Source: Chinchilla lanigera
Lineage: Eukaryota > Chordata > Mammalia > Rodentia > Chinchillidae
Length of the DNA stretch: 64,000 bases
Reading direction: 5' to 3'
Assembly: GCF_000276665.1 (NCBI RefSeq)
Contig: NW_004955475.1
Coordinates: 2,890,325 to 2,954,324, forward strand
Position 1 is the stretch's first letter, and the number at the start of each line of letters is the position of its first letter. A program made the position numbers and the translations under genes. Under the pieces are notes generated by a model. It saw only the letters and a program-made list of their open reading frames with translations. It was not told the origin of the DNA and made no database searches. This document shows positions 35,866 to 46,230 of this stretch, piece by piece.

Positions 35866-35989
35866 GAAGCTTTCAGATTATGGAACGGTTTGGACTTTCA
35901 GATTAGGTATGCTCAACCTGCAGCAGAAAAGCAGTATGTAATGCTTATATGTTCTGAGCATATTATATATACATATGAATTTTCATAAT

Positions 35990-36860
35990 ACTTTTTCATT
36001 TTTATCCTTATTCCTTTCCTTCTCTTCTCACTTGTCCCTCCCTTGTTTCCCTCTCCATCTAAATATTTTTCCAGTATTTATCCTCTAATTTGGTCCTTAT
36101 TTACCTTTTGAGTTTTTCACACAAGAGGAACAGTGGAATATTTAAAAATGAGTGTCTGAATTATTTGTTAAAATTATGTTCTCAAGGTGCATCTATTTGC
36201 CTAAAAAAATCTCAAGTTCATGTTTCTTTATGGTAGAGCACTACTCCACTGTATATAACAATGACACTTTCTTTATCCATTCATCATCCAATGATGGGCA
36301 TATGTGCTGTTTCCAAGATTTAGCTATTATAAATTTTGATGTTAAAAACATGGTCTGTATATATCACTGTGGTATGATGCTTTTAACTGTTTCAGGAAAA
36401 CACCAAGAAAGGGAATAGCTGGGCCAAGTGAGATCACTAGTTTTAGTTTTATGATGACTCTTTATACTGATTTCCACAGTGGTTGTACCAATTTACACTA
36501 ACAGTGGACAAGGATTCCTTTTCCCCGTAGCCTCAACAGCATTTTTTATTGGTCAATGCCTTTATGATAGCCATTTTTCTGGAGTGAGATTAAATTTCAT
36601 TGTTGCTTTAATTTGTGTTTCTTGAATGACCAGTGTTGTTGAACTTTTTTTCATATATTTATTTGTTGTTAAAAAGTAGAAACAAAGTTTTATAAATGGG
36701 GAGGGGAAAAAGGACTGAAGGGACGGGAGGAGAGTGGGAAAAAATTAACATATGTTACATTCAGGTAGAAATTTCTTGTGATGAATGTGATTTTTATGTA
36801 TGAAAAATGTTCTAATAAATTTCACAATAAAGAATAAATTTGGGTTGTTTTAAAACAAAA
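35990..36860 (+). mobile_element. Short L1 with 5' inversion
   Basis: 35,990-36,664 is minus-strand L1 (3' UTR at left, ORF2 C-terminus at right). 36,665-36,860 is sense L1 3' UTR ending TTCACAATAAAGAATAAATT. In L1 order the inverted part ends AAGGATAAAAATGAAAAAG and the sense part begins there with AAGTAGAAACAAAG, so the two are contiguous in the parent element (compare 56,480-56,520). Flanks share tttcataat (35,981-35,989 and 36,863-36,871). Confidence 0.8.
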
Positions 36861-36872
36861 AATTTCATAATC

Positions 36873-37000
36873 TTAGCTTGTTGTGGTGTTACATGCTTGT
36901 AATCTCAGCACTCTGAGACACTAAGGCAAAAAGATCACAATTTGAGCCCAGCCTAGGCAATTCAGTGAAATCCTGTCCCAAAATAAAAAATAAAAAAAGT
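36873..37000 (+). mobile_element. B1-like SINE, lacking one internal repeat
   Basis: TTAGCTTGTTGTGGTGTTAC, TGTAATCTCAGCACTCTGAG, TTTGAGCCCAGCCTAGGC, then directly a tail (TCCTGTCCCAAAATAAAAAA). The second 29-nt half seen in other copies is absent or deleted. Confidence 0.8.
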
Positions 37001-38080
37001 CCTGGTGGACAACTGGCTAAATTTTTTCCCTCTCTTTGGTTTGTCTTCTCACTCTGTTGGTGATTTCTTTTGATGTAGAAAAGCTTTTTAGTAAGACCAC
37101 TCCCCAGTTGTTGATGCTTTGAAGTATTTCCCATGTGATCTGGGTTTTGTTCATGAACTCTCTCCTACATCTATGTCTTCAAGAATTCTACCTATGTTCT
37201 TTTCCAGTACATTTAGTGTTTCTGTTTTAATGTTTGGATATTTGATCCCTTTTGCCTTTAGTGCATGTTGATAAACATGGGTCTAGTTTTAATCTTTGGC
37301 ATGTGGAAAACCAGTTCTTCAAATTCAAAGACCCAATCCAAAAATGAGCATCTCAGATGAATACACACCTCTCAGGTGAAGAAATACAAATGGCAAATAA
37401 ATATAGGAAAACATATTCAACATCATTGGTCATTCAAGAGATGCAAATTAAAACAACACTGAGATTCCATCTCACACCAGAAAGAATGGCTATCATCAAG
37501 AAAACAACCAGTAACAAATGCTGGAGGGGTTGTAAGAAAAAAGGGTCCTTTCTCCACTGTTGACAGGAGTACAGACCGGTATGACCACAGTGGAAATCAG
37601 TATGGATATTCTTCAGAAAATTATGATTAAACCTCCCATTTGACCCAGCTATCCCTATTCTTTATATCTTCCCAGAAGAATTAAAAACATCATACCACAG
37701 GGATATATGTGCACTCATTTTTATAGCAACACAGTTTGTAATAGCTAAATCTTGGAAACAACCCAAATGACCATCATCCAAGGAATGAATAAAAAATATT
37801 CTTTTTATATAGTGGAGTAATACTCAGCCATAAAGAAGAATAAACTTGAGATCATTTATAGGTAAGTGGATGCAACTTGAAACCATACTTGTAAGTGAAA
37901 TAAAGTAGACTCACATGTGTAAACTTTGTATTGTCTCCCTAGTGTGAGAATTTGAAAGAGTATATAAGGACCAAAATGTATAATAGATATAGAATGGGAA
38001 GAAATTGTTCAAAAAAAAAAAGGGAACTAGGATATGGGAAAGGGGAAAGGAGGTAAGTGAAAGAAAAAATACAGGATACT
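37001..38080 (+). mobile_element. L1 with 5' inversion
   Basis: 37,001-37,318 is minus-strand ORF2 (GGCATGTGGAAAACCAGTTC at its L1-5' end). From 37,319 the L1 is sense (TCAAAGACCCAATCCAAAAA, CCCATTTGACCCAGCTATCC) and runs into a purine-rich 3' UTR that stops near 38,080. The inverted block is the part lying just upstream in the L1 map. The 3' UTR is shorter than in the copy at 54,787-56,690. Confidence 0.85.
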
Positions 38081-38100
38081 TATATTACTAGTTTCTCTTA

Positions 38101-38282
38101 GTTCACTGAAAAGAAAGGTTTGTACAAATATCACTTGAAGAATTTTTATGCCCATATCTTGTACTCTGAGTAACTACTTTAAAGATAGCAATATACACTG
38201 TGTTAATTATTTTTATTATTCTGTTGTTTTGTTATGAAATTTTGCTTTACTTTTTTTCCATAAAAAATGATGTAAGAAATGG
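38101..38282. other. Unassigned sequence
   Basis: No recognisable element. A short stretch between the L1 3' UTR and a degraded SINE. Confidence 0.4.
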
Positions 38283-38345
38283 TCTTGATGACGTAGCTCA
38301 GTGTGAAGGCGCTGGGTTCCATTCCTAGTACAGCACACATACACA
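38283..38345 (+). mobile_element. Degraded ID-like SINE
   Basis: CTTGATGACGTAGCTCAGTG, then CTGGGTTCCATTCCTAGTAC and an (AC)n tail. The middle is partly deleted. Confidence 0.6.
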
Positions 38346-38354
38346 CACGTTACA

Positions 38355-38500
38355 TAATCCTCACTCTTCCTCGTGATAAGTACTTCCATAATCTCCATTT
38401 TACAAATGATTGAACTCAGGCCCATATAGGTTACATAACTTATGCAATGCCAGGCAGTTAATAAATTGGGGAAGCCAGTATTAACATCCTTCAATACTTC
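38355..38500 (-). mobile_element. MIR SINE fragment
   Basis: Antisense MIR phrases: CCATTTTACAAATGATTGAA, TTACATAACTTATGCAATGC and AATTGGGGAAGCCAGTATT. Confidence 0.75.
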
Positions 38501-38727
38501 TAGCTCTAAGTTATTTCATTCAAAATCCATTTTTTGGGGTATTTGCTATGTAACTGGCCCTATGCTCAGAGTGGAAAGCATGAGAATGATTGACTACTGA
38601 TGATTACTATCCTTATCATCAATAGCTAACAGTCAAATATGTAAGATTAACACATTAAAAGATAGGTATATTATAATATAGTGAACTCTATGAAGGAGGT
38701 ATGCCACGGTGTTATAAAAGCCAAAAT

Positions 38728-39345
38728 TACTCAGCCATGGTCATGTACAACTGTAATGCAGCACTCTAGGAGGCTGTTGCAGGAGGATAACACAGATTTC
38801 CAAACTCTTTCCACAAAGTAGTTCCAAAAGTTCCTCAACCACATGGTCAGGCTATATCACAGGAACAGCCCTACTCTCAGTATTTAAATCTGTCTTAGTT
38901 ACTTTTCTCATTGCTGAGCCAAAATAACTGACATGCACAAGTTAAGGGAGGAAAGGATTATTTAGCTCACAGTTTGTACATGTATCAGTCCATAGTTGGC
39001 TTGCTTCAAGGCAGGGTGACATGGCAAAGGGGAATCACAGAGGAGAAACGATCCTTGCCATGCAGGGCGGGTAGAAGGCAGTAGGCAGTGGGCAGTGAGC
39101 AGCAAGCCGCAGCGCCTTCTTTCTATTCCTTTATATTCTGCACAAACTGTAAGCGTTTTAATGCCACCCATCCTCAGCATGGGACACCCTTAATCCCGGC
39201 ATCACACAGCCTAGATCCAGCTACTTCTGAAATGCCCTACCTCAGGTGGCTGTAGGGGCACATGTAGATAGATACAAGCTATAACAAAAGCCCAGCCCAG
39301 GGAATATAACAATTTATGGAGACCCTGTGTTAATATAAGAAAACA
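38728..39345 (+). mobile_element. B1-like SINE split by a MaLR element
   Basis: The left part (CTCAGCCATGGTCATGTACA to AGGAGGATAACACAGA, to about 38,797) and the right part (AGCCCAGCCCAGGG to GGAGACCCTGTGTTAATAT, about 39,286-39,345) look like one diverged B1 with a MaLR between them. Confidence 0.6.
38798..39285 (-). mobile_element. MaLR LTR with a little internal sequence
   Basis: On plus, 38,798-38,890 is internal-type sequence (like 4,880-4,975 of the larger copy: TTCCAAAAGTTCCTCAACCA), then TCTTAGTTACTTTTCTCATT starts the reverse-complement LTR, which ends near AAGCTATAACA at 39,285. The other LTR is missing. Confidence 0.7.
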
Positions 39346-39405
39346 AAGTTGGATATTTAGCTCAGTGGTAAGGCCATAAATTCAATTCCCAGTGTAACAA
39401 CAACA
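39346..39405 (+). mobile_element. Degraded ID-like SINE
   Basis: GTTGGATATTTAGCTCAGTG, then AAATTCAATTCCCAGTGT and a (CAA)n tail. The middle is shortened. Confidence 0.65.
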
Positions 39406-40196
39406 ACAGCAAACACAAGAGGGCCTGTTTCAGACAGAAGATTCAAGGGAGGAAATGTAGAAGACTTTACCTATGCTCGGTAGAAAACTATAGTGTTTTA
39501 TTAATGATACTGCCTTGTGTATAGAAAGAGGACAGAATTTGGCTTTGTATTTATGGATTTGGGTGTCAAATTATCCTCTAAATCAAAGTGTCTAAGGAAG
39601 GAACTGTTGAATTGGTAAGAAAATTGGATTCATGCTGGTTTTGTTAACTACATTTCACTTTCATGATTTAGATTATACCTGAACACCATCTGTACTATTA
39701 TTTACTTGGTGTACTTCTTTAAGTTAAGTGCTTTTACTAAGTCATTAAAATAGCTCAGTCTTAAATGGAAAGCCAGATTTGCTCTCCATCAATAGTAGGT
39801 TACCATAAAATAAATAGTACTATTGGAAGGTATGTATCTACGTACAACCTAATATAATCTTTCATACCACTATTAGCATGCATGCCATATTTTAAAATAT
39901 GGTGTTGCCTTCCAACACCAACATCCTGTGATTGAGTGATGATCACAGTAAAATATTTGGTTCTTGGTAAAATTTGGTACCAAATCTTGGTAAAATATTT
40001 GGTTCAAAGTTTTATTTTTCAACAGGTTTGTGTATAATCACTGTACTTGTTCACATAGTCCTGATTATTTCAGCTGTGTGTTTTCACCATGAACACAAGC
40101 ATCATCCCCTATATGCCCATGACATGCTAATTATCTAGGTAGAGTTTCATTCTGGATCAACCACTTAGCTCAGTTTAGGAGGGCTGATATGTTTGC
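39406..40196. other. Unassigned sequence with a small duplicated palindrome
   Basis: No gene is seen. At 39,948-40,005 the phrase gtaaaatatttggttc occurs twice, about 41 bp apart, around the perfect palindrome TTTGGTACCAAA (39,974-39,985). Confidence 0.5.
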
Positions 40197-40206
40197 CTGC
40201 TGTATT

Positions 40207-40362
40207 TCTTGTTTTGTTTTGGTTTGATTTGGTTTGGTTTTTATCTTTTGTTTTTTGAGACAGGATCTCATTCTGCAGTTCATTTTGTCCTGTAATTCAC
40301 AGTGATCCTTCTACCTCAGCCTCCTGAGTGCTGGAATTACAAGCATGTGACACCATGTCTGG
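40207..40362 (-). mobile_element. B1-like SINE
   Basis: On plus: T/G-rich tail, GAGACAGGATCTCATTCTGC, then CAGCCTCCTGAGTGCTGG and CACCATGTCTGG. Flanked by ctgctgtatt at 40,197-40,206 and 40,363-40,372. One 29-nt half is reduced. Confidence 0.9.
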
Positions 40363-40372
40363 CTGCTGTATT

Positions 40373-41120
40373 CTTTTAAATCCACTGCTGTCCTTACTTG
40401 AGAAGAAATTTCCTGTCATTGTGGTTCCACACGAGGCTGCTCCAACTAATTTGTGGCACTGTACTAACTTGAAAAAACCAGACTACCACAGTGCAGGGGT
40501 ATAAGGTTAAACAGAAAACAGAGAAAATAAAGAATAAAGCTGCAACATTTTAGTAAATGTATTGGCAGAAAGATTTTAAGAAATCACCACAAATACTCCC
40601 CCTTTCCTGTTTCACTTTTAACTTCTGAGGGAGGTGATAAGACTAAAATGGACAGAAGGGCAAAGCGGAATCACCTAATGACTTGGGAGAAAGTAGGAGA
40701 TGGGCACCACCACTCTGTTGGGGAAGTGAGAATTGCTTGTGATAAGTAACACAAAAGCTATAAGTATAAACCTTGCCTTTGGGGCTTTTGGGTCCCACTT
40801 CTCTAGATTAGTTCAGTAATACAAGAGTTCTGGTCTATTTACACATTTCCTTAAACAGCCTCATATATTTATTTGTTTAATATGAAAAGAAAGAAGCATG
40901 TCTTTTCTTTGTACACTCAACAATACACTCAACTGACTCATTCACATATATTTTGGGGGTGAGGGCAAGGATGTTACCTCCTTTCTGCAGGTGAGTCTGA
41001 GGTTCCCAGTTTTTCTGGTTTATCTTGGTTTCTATTATAAAGTGTCCTCCTTCCTCCAGTTTATGGGTGTGGTAGCTTCTAGGGTCTAAAATAGCAGGAA
41101 AAATCTATGTATACCCAACC
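40373..41120. other. Unassigned sequence
   Basis: No gene or clear repeat. Slightly higher GC than its neighbours. Confidence 0.4.
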
Positions 41121-41124
41121 TCAT

Positions 41125-41170
41125 GTTACACACACACACACTCACACACACACACACATGCACACACATG

Positions 41171-41201
<31 letters not shown>

Positions 41202-41205
41202 ACAT
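41125..41205. repeat. (CA)n microsatellite
   Basis: About 80 bp of CA dinucleotides, interrupted by TCA and TGCA steps. Confidence 0.97.
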
Positions 41206-41534
41206 CCTAGCTAAAGTCTTTGCTAAGAAAATTAGCAGCTCAGAACACAGCTTAACTTGTGGAAGTTGGTAGGCCAGCTATTACTTGTATGAAATAATGC
41301 TGTGACAGGAGAATTTCAAACCCTATATGGTACTGCATTATTGGTTATTCCTAACATGAATGTAAGCATTCTACCTTATGTGAGCTAGCAGTTTAATTAT
41401 TATTTTTAAAAATTTTTTTTATTTATATATATAGGGATAGTGCTTATTAGGGACACGAGGCAGAATCTTCATACCTCTGGTCAGAAAGAATCTTAATTTA
41501 AAGGTCATAGTTTTCATAGCTGCCATTGCTAATA

Positions 41535-41640
41535 ATAACAACCTTTATTAGAGCTTCCTTCATACATATCAGGCACTGTGCTTAGTAAGCTCAAATCTCC
41601 TCAGAGACTTATGAAGGTTTTGTAGAGACTGAAGCTTTAA
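41535..41640 (-). mobile_element. MIR SINE fragment
   Basis: AACAACCTTTATTAGAGC and CAGGCACTGTGCTTAGTAAG are antisense to the MIR 3' half. Confidence 0.6.
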
Positions 41641-41718
41641 ACTATGGGGACTCTCTCTAAGAAAAACACATGGTTTGATTCTTCCCAAAGTCTTGTAAAA
41701 GGGACCTAAAGCTTAAAT

Positions 41719-41845
41719 TCATTACTATCAATAATATTAATTAATATCAATAATATAATTATGTCAATATCAAATAATTATATAATATCAATTAATATTC
41801 AGTAATATCAATTAATATCATCAATATCATTAATGTCAATATACA
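41719..41845. repeat. AT-rich quasi-repeat (ATCAATAATATTA-like)
   Basis: Imperfect repeats of atcaataatatta and atatcaattaatat run for about 125 bp, giving strong potential for cruciform pairing through taattaat. Confidence 0.85.
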
Positions 41846-42489
41846 TCTACCTCTGCATCTTACTTACTGTTTTTGACAATTCTATGAAGTATTAATATTA
41901 TCTCTGCAAAGGAAATAGGTGAGAACATTGGTGTTTAGAGATGTGAAGGCATATCTAAATGTGTCCAATATTGCGTAGTTTGTAACTTAAGTCTATTCTC
42001 ACAATCTGTTTTTAACTGGATTTTCTTTTCCACTGTATCTTTATCCTTTTCTGGCAGCAAATTTAGTGCTTTCCTCTGGGACAGTTACAGAATTTAGACT
42101 GGTACAATATTAGCAGAGGGGTAAGAGGTTTGATTCTAGCTGAGCTCCTATAGGGTATGTACCTTCTGGGGAAGAGCAAAGCAAGGAAAAAATAGATGGA
42201 GAGGAAAATTTTGTTCCTTTCTGGTCTGAGCAATGTGTTCATTTCAGAAACATGACTTAAGAGTGCAGATGTTTTCTGGTTATAGTGCTTGACTTCTCCT
42301 TCCCAGGCCTGTAAGACATGTAACTCTCCTCTGCTCTTCCCACTCTTCTTCACTTTACCTTATTACCCTCATATCAAGCTCGTCAACCCTTTTTTTTGTA
42401 CAATGTTGTTAAATTTATTTTCTTATTTAAGGAGAGAAAGATAAAAAAGAAATAAAAACAGTGATATGGAGCTTCAAAACAGGATAATA
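41846..42489. other. Unassigned sequence
   Basis: A 96-codon minus frame (42,063-42,353) has no recognisable family or splice context, so I do not call it a gene. Confidence 0.4.
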
Positions 42490-42503
42490 AGAAATTAACA
42501 ATG

Positions 42504-42668
42504 AGCCGGGCGTGGTGGTACACGCCTGCAATCCCAACACTCAAGAGGCTGAGGTAGGCGGATGGAAGATGGTTGCGAGTTCGAGCCCAGCCTGAGCTAA
42601 AAAAGTGAGCTCAATGTCAGCCTGAACTGCATAGTGAGACCCTGTCTCAAAAAGACAAAAAAGACCCC
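42504..42668 (+). mobile_element. B1-like SINE, near consensus
   Basis: AGCCGGGCGTGGTGGTACAC, GAGTTCGAGCCCAGCCTGAG, GAGCTCAATGTCAGCCTGAA, CCCTGTCTCAAAAAGAC. Flanks are agaaattaacaatg (42,490-42,503) and agaaattaaaaatg (42,669-42,682). Confidence 0.95.
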
Positions 42669-42823
42669 AGAAATTAAAAATGGTTAATATATTGCTTATT
42701 GTTGTCTTCAAAGTAGTTGCTTAAAAGTAGTTACAAGATGGATGTATGTAAAATTGATCAACCAATACAACCACCAACCAATCTTTTCAATGGACTGAAA
42801 GAAATAATAAGTAAATTATGTTA

Positions 42824-42850
42824 GCTATATATATATAGCTGTATATATAT
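42824..42850. repeat. (TA)n microsatellite
   Basis: Two TA runs separated by GCTG, directly before the pyrimidine-rich start of an L1 3' UTR. Confidence 0.85.
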
Positions 42851-44528
42851 CTTTTTCTCTTTCTTCATTTCTCCTTTCCCCAATTTCTGTTCTTCCCTTT
42901 TGAACAATTAATATCCCTTTCTCAATATCGATTGAAGATTTTGCATCTTATTTACTCTTTTAGTTTCTTACACTAGGGAGACAAGACATTGTCCATATAT
43001 GTAAGTTTGATTTATTTCACTTATGAGTAGGGTCTCCAGTTTCATTCATTTACCTGTAAAAGCCTCAAGTTTATCCTTCTTTATAGCTGAGTAGTACCCT
43101 ACTGTATAAAAATACCACATCTTTTTTATCCATTTTTGGTTGATGGGCACTTGGTTTGTTTCCAGGATTTAGCTATTATAAATCGTGCTGCTATGAACAT
43201 GGGTGCACATATATCACTCTGGTATGATGTTTTTAATTCTTCTTGGAAAATACCCAAAAGGGGAATAGCTGGGTAGAATGGGACCTCTAGTTCTATGTTT
43301 TGAGGAATGTCCACACTGATTTTCCACAGTGGTTATACTAATCTACACTCCAAAAAACAGTGGGAAAAGATTTCTTTTTCACCATAGCCCTGCCAGCATT
43401 TGTTATTAGTTGATTTCTTGATGATGGCTGCTTTTTCTGGGGTGAGATGGAATCTCAGTGTTGTTTTAATTTGCATTTCTCAGGTGACCAATGATGTTGA
43501 CTTTTTTTCATATATTTATTTCCCATTTGTATTTCTTCATCTGAGAAATGTGTATTTCTCTCAGATGCTCAATTATGGGTTGCTTCTTTGAATTTGGGGG
43601 GCCTGGTGTTTTCCAATTCTTTATATGTTCTAGATAGAAGTATTTTGTCTGTGGTACTGTTGGCTAAAATTTTGCCCACTTTGTGGGTTTTCTTTTTACT
43701 TTGTTGGTGATTTTTTTTTGATGTGCAGAAACTTTTTAATAAGATGAGATCCCAGTTGTTGATTCTTTGAAGTATTTCCCAAGCAGTTAGGTTTTTGTTC
43801 ATGAAACCTGCTTACTCTCCCAGCAGATTTAGTGTTTTGGCTGTAATATTTAGATCCTTGATTAATTTTGACTTTAGTTTAGTGTGTGGTGATAGGCATT
43901 GGTCTAGTTTTAGTCTTTGGCATGTGGAAAGCCAATTTTTCCAACACCATTTGTTAAAAGGCTATCTTTCTTCCAGTGAACATGTTTGGCCCCTTTGTCA
44001 AAGATAAAGTGGCTGAGTGTGTTTATGGTTGCGTCTGCATCTTGTTATCTGTGCCTTTGGTCCTCAGGTCTGGAGTTTTTTGTCAGTACCATGCTAATTT
44101 TATCGCAATAGCTCTGTAGTATAATTTGAAGTGAGGGGTTGTGATGCCTCCTGCCTTGCCTTTGTTGCCCCGGATTGCCTTTCTCTTCTAGGTCTCTTCT
44201 GTTTCTAAATGAATTTTAGAAATATTTTCTCTAGATCTATGAGGTATGCTAATGGTATTTTGATCAGGATTGCATTTCATCTGTGAAACAATTTTGAGAG
44301 TATAGTCATTTTCACAATGTTGGGTCTTTCTATCCACGTGCAAGGGATATCTTTCCATTTTCTGATATCCTCTTCTATCTTTTTTTTATAGTGCTGTCAT
44401 TTTTAATATATAGATATTTTACTTTTGTTAGATTGATTCCTAAATATTTCATTTTTCTGGATGCTATTGTGAGGAGAGTTGTTTCCCTAATTTCTGGCTC
44501 AGTGAGTTTGCTGTTTGTGTACATGAAT
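42851..44528 (-). mobile_element. L1, 5'-truncated
   Basis: 3' UTR on the left (TCTTTCTTCATTTCTCC), ORF2 C-terminus (GGGGAATAGCTGGGTAGAAT) and then thumb and palm regions (GTCAAAGATAAAGTGGCTGA, CAAGGGATATCTTTCCATTT). It ends at about 44,528, short of the catalytic motif. It is less decayed than the L1s at 11-25 kb, but no long sense frame remains. Confidence 0.9.
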
Positions 44529-45187
44529 TCACGCCTTCTTTTTAAAAATAATATTTGTTATATTTTAATGGGAGCTGGGAGGGTGAAGTCTTCCCTTCCC
44601 TCTAGCACTCAGGATTGGGCTCCATGCTGGCAGTTTGTGAGCAGGCTTTCAGGAGGAAAAGAAGACACATAAGGGCAAAGAGGAAGAAGAAAAGAGCTAC
44701 ACTTCATGAGCCTTGACACTGACAGTGTCTGCATATTTTTCAACTATCTATCATTGGGTTCAACACATAATTTGCCTCATCTTCTTCATCTGATTTTTGA
44801 GGTATATAAAGGAAAGTATAGGCTGCTGCTTCAAGCAGTCAATCTTTCTTGGGCTTAGAGTGGAAAGGAAGGGGTGGAAGGTATTGCTGTCTGCTCTTTG
44901 GCTTTTATTTCTTACAGCAACTAAAACGAGAAGAGCTTGTGGTGCTTCCTAGGAGCTGATCACAACTGGTCACAACTTCCAGTTCTCAGTATCTGCTCCT
45001 TCACAAACTTTCACCCAACATACACAATTTAACCTACGATCAATAAGTAAAACAACAACCACTGTTAATTTGCTACAACTTTGCCTGTCACTCTGTTTTG
45101 TTTGTATTGTTCTTATGCTATTTTGTAAATGGATGTCTGTTTGTTAATATGTTTTCCTTCTTTTATTTCTTAAAATAAAAAAAAAAT
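44529..45187 (+). other. Unclassified poly(A)-ended segment
   Basis: The L1 stops abruptly at the left. The segment ends AAAATAAAAAAAAAA (about 45,173-45,187). It contains aacaaccactgttaatttg, shared with the unrecognised retroposon copies at 35,563 and 63,319, but the rest aligns only weakly. It could be an old retrocopy; no coding homology was recognised. Confidence 0.4.
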
Positions 45188-45959
45188 GAAGAAAAATTCC
45201 TGTCTTTGCCACTCACTGTGGTCATGAGGTGTGCCACTCCTTGAGTCATTTTGAGTTCTAATTTGAGTGAGACAGAGGACATTTCTAAAAGACTCAGAGA
45301 AATTGTGGTAGTCCATTACTGGAGGCTGAGTATTATGAAACCAAGGGCTTCTACACTGGAACCTCTTGGAGCGAAAGGATGTTTACATTTGCACCCTAAC
45401 ATCTTCCATGGGTCTTGATATTGACGAGATGGATGGAAGATTGGATGGGAAAGAATTTCAAATTTGTTTTAGCTGAAGTTCAATAGTTTATGTTTTAAAA
45501 CCTGAATTTGCTATCTGAGATCATGTTTTCTACACAAAAAGGTTGAGTCTGACAAAAAAATAGAGGTTAAAATAAATTACTTAACCAGAAAAACTTTTAA
45601 AATAATATAAAATGTTTCGCTACCTGCAAATGGATAGATTTTCTTGAGAAAACTTTCCAGATTGACACACAACCCACCCAGCCTAGAGAGGGAATTGTAG
45701 GGTCTGCTTTAAATTTTACCAGTTATGTAAACATCCTCATCTGAACACCACAAACACCCGTTTATTTTTCATATAACACTCCAATACCTTTCACACACTT
45801 GAATCTAAAAATTTCCAGGATTTCTGAAAATAACCTCGGTTGGATTACTGAAAATTGCATATTGAGTAGTATTTCCCAAATTTTATACATTAAGAAACTG
45901 AAGTTCCAAGGGATAAAGTGAAAGTGGATGAGGCAGTGATTGGAGAGAGATATGGTATT
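45188..45959. other. Unassigned sequence
   Basis: No gene or recognisable element. A 115-codon minus frame (45,762-46,109) overlaps the next MIR and is not credible as coding. Confidence 0.4.
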
Positions 45960-46230
45960 GGGAAATAGGATGTTATTTGTAGAACTCCTGCTAGAGGAAT
46001 GTTCTTTCTTGCAACAGATGCATAAGGATGCTATTTTATCTCTGTTCCTTGGTTTCCTCACTTGTAAAATGATTATAGCAATAATACCTGCCCAATAATA
46101 CCTTTCCAAAATTTTCAGAAAGAGTCAATCGTGTATATGAGATTGAGAAAAGAGCTTGGCATATAGTTAATGTCTTAAACTATTACTGTTCTTAACAGTA
46201 GTAATATCTGGCATCCAAATTACAAAAATT
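45960..46230 (+). mobile_element. MIR SINE
   Basis: GGTTTCCTCACTTGTAAAAT, AATAATACCTGCCC, GAGCTTGGCATATAGTTAAT are the MIR core and 3' wording in sense. Confidence 0.75.

Larger units (their letters stand above)
35176..35920 (+). mobile_element. Tigger-like non-autonomous DNA transposon, twice interrupted
   Basis: The left end reads AGTTTGAGTATCCCTTATCC and the right end GATTAGGTATGCTCAACCTG. The reverse complement of the right end, CAGGTTGAGCATACCTAATC, pairs with the left end as inverted terminal repeats. Internal phrases (GTTTTGGATTTTAGATG, ACATGATGAGATATTTTAG, CTTGAGTGTAATTTTACAC) fit a known mammalian Tigger-type MITE, named from recall. An ID SINE and a poly(A) insert have landed in it. 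No transposase is present. Confidence 0.75.
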
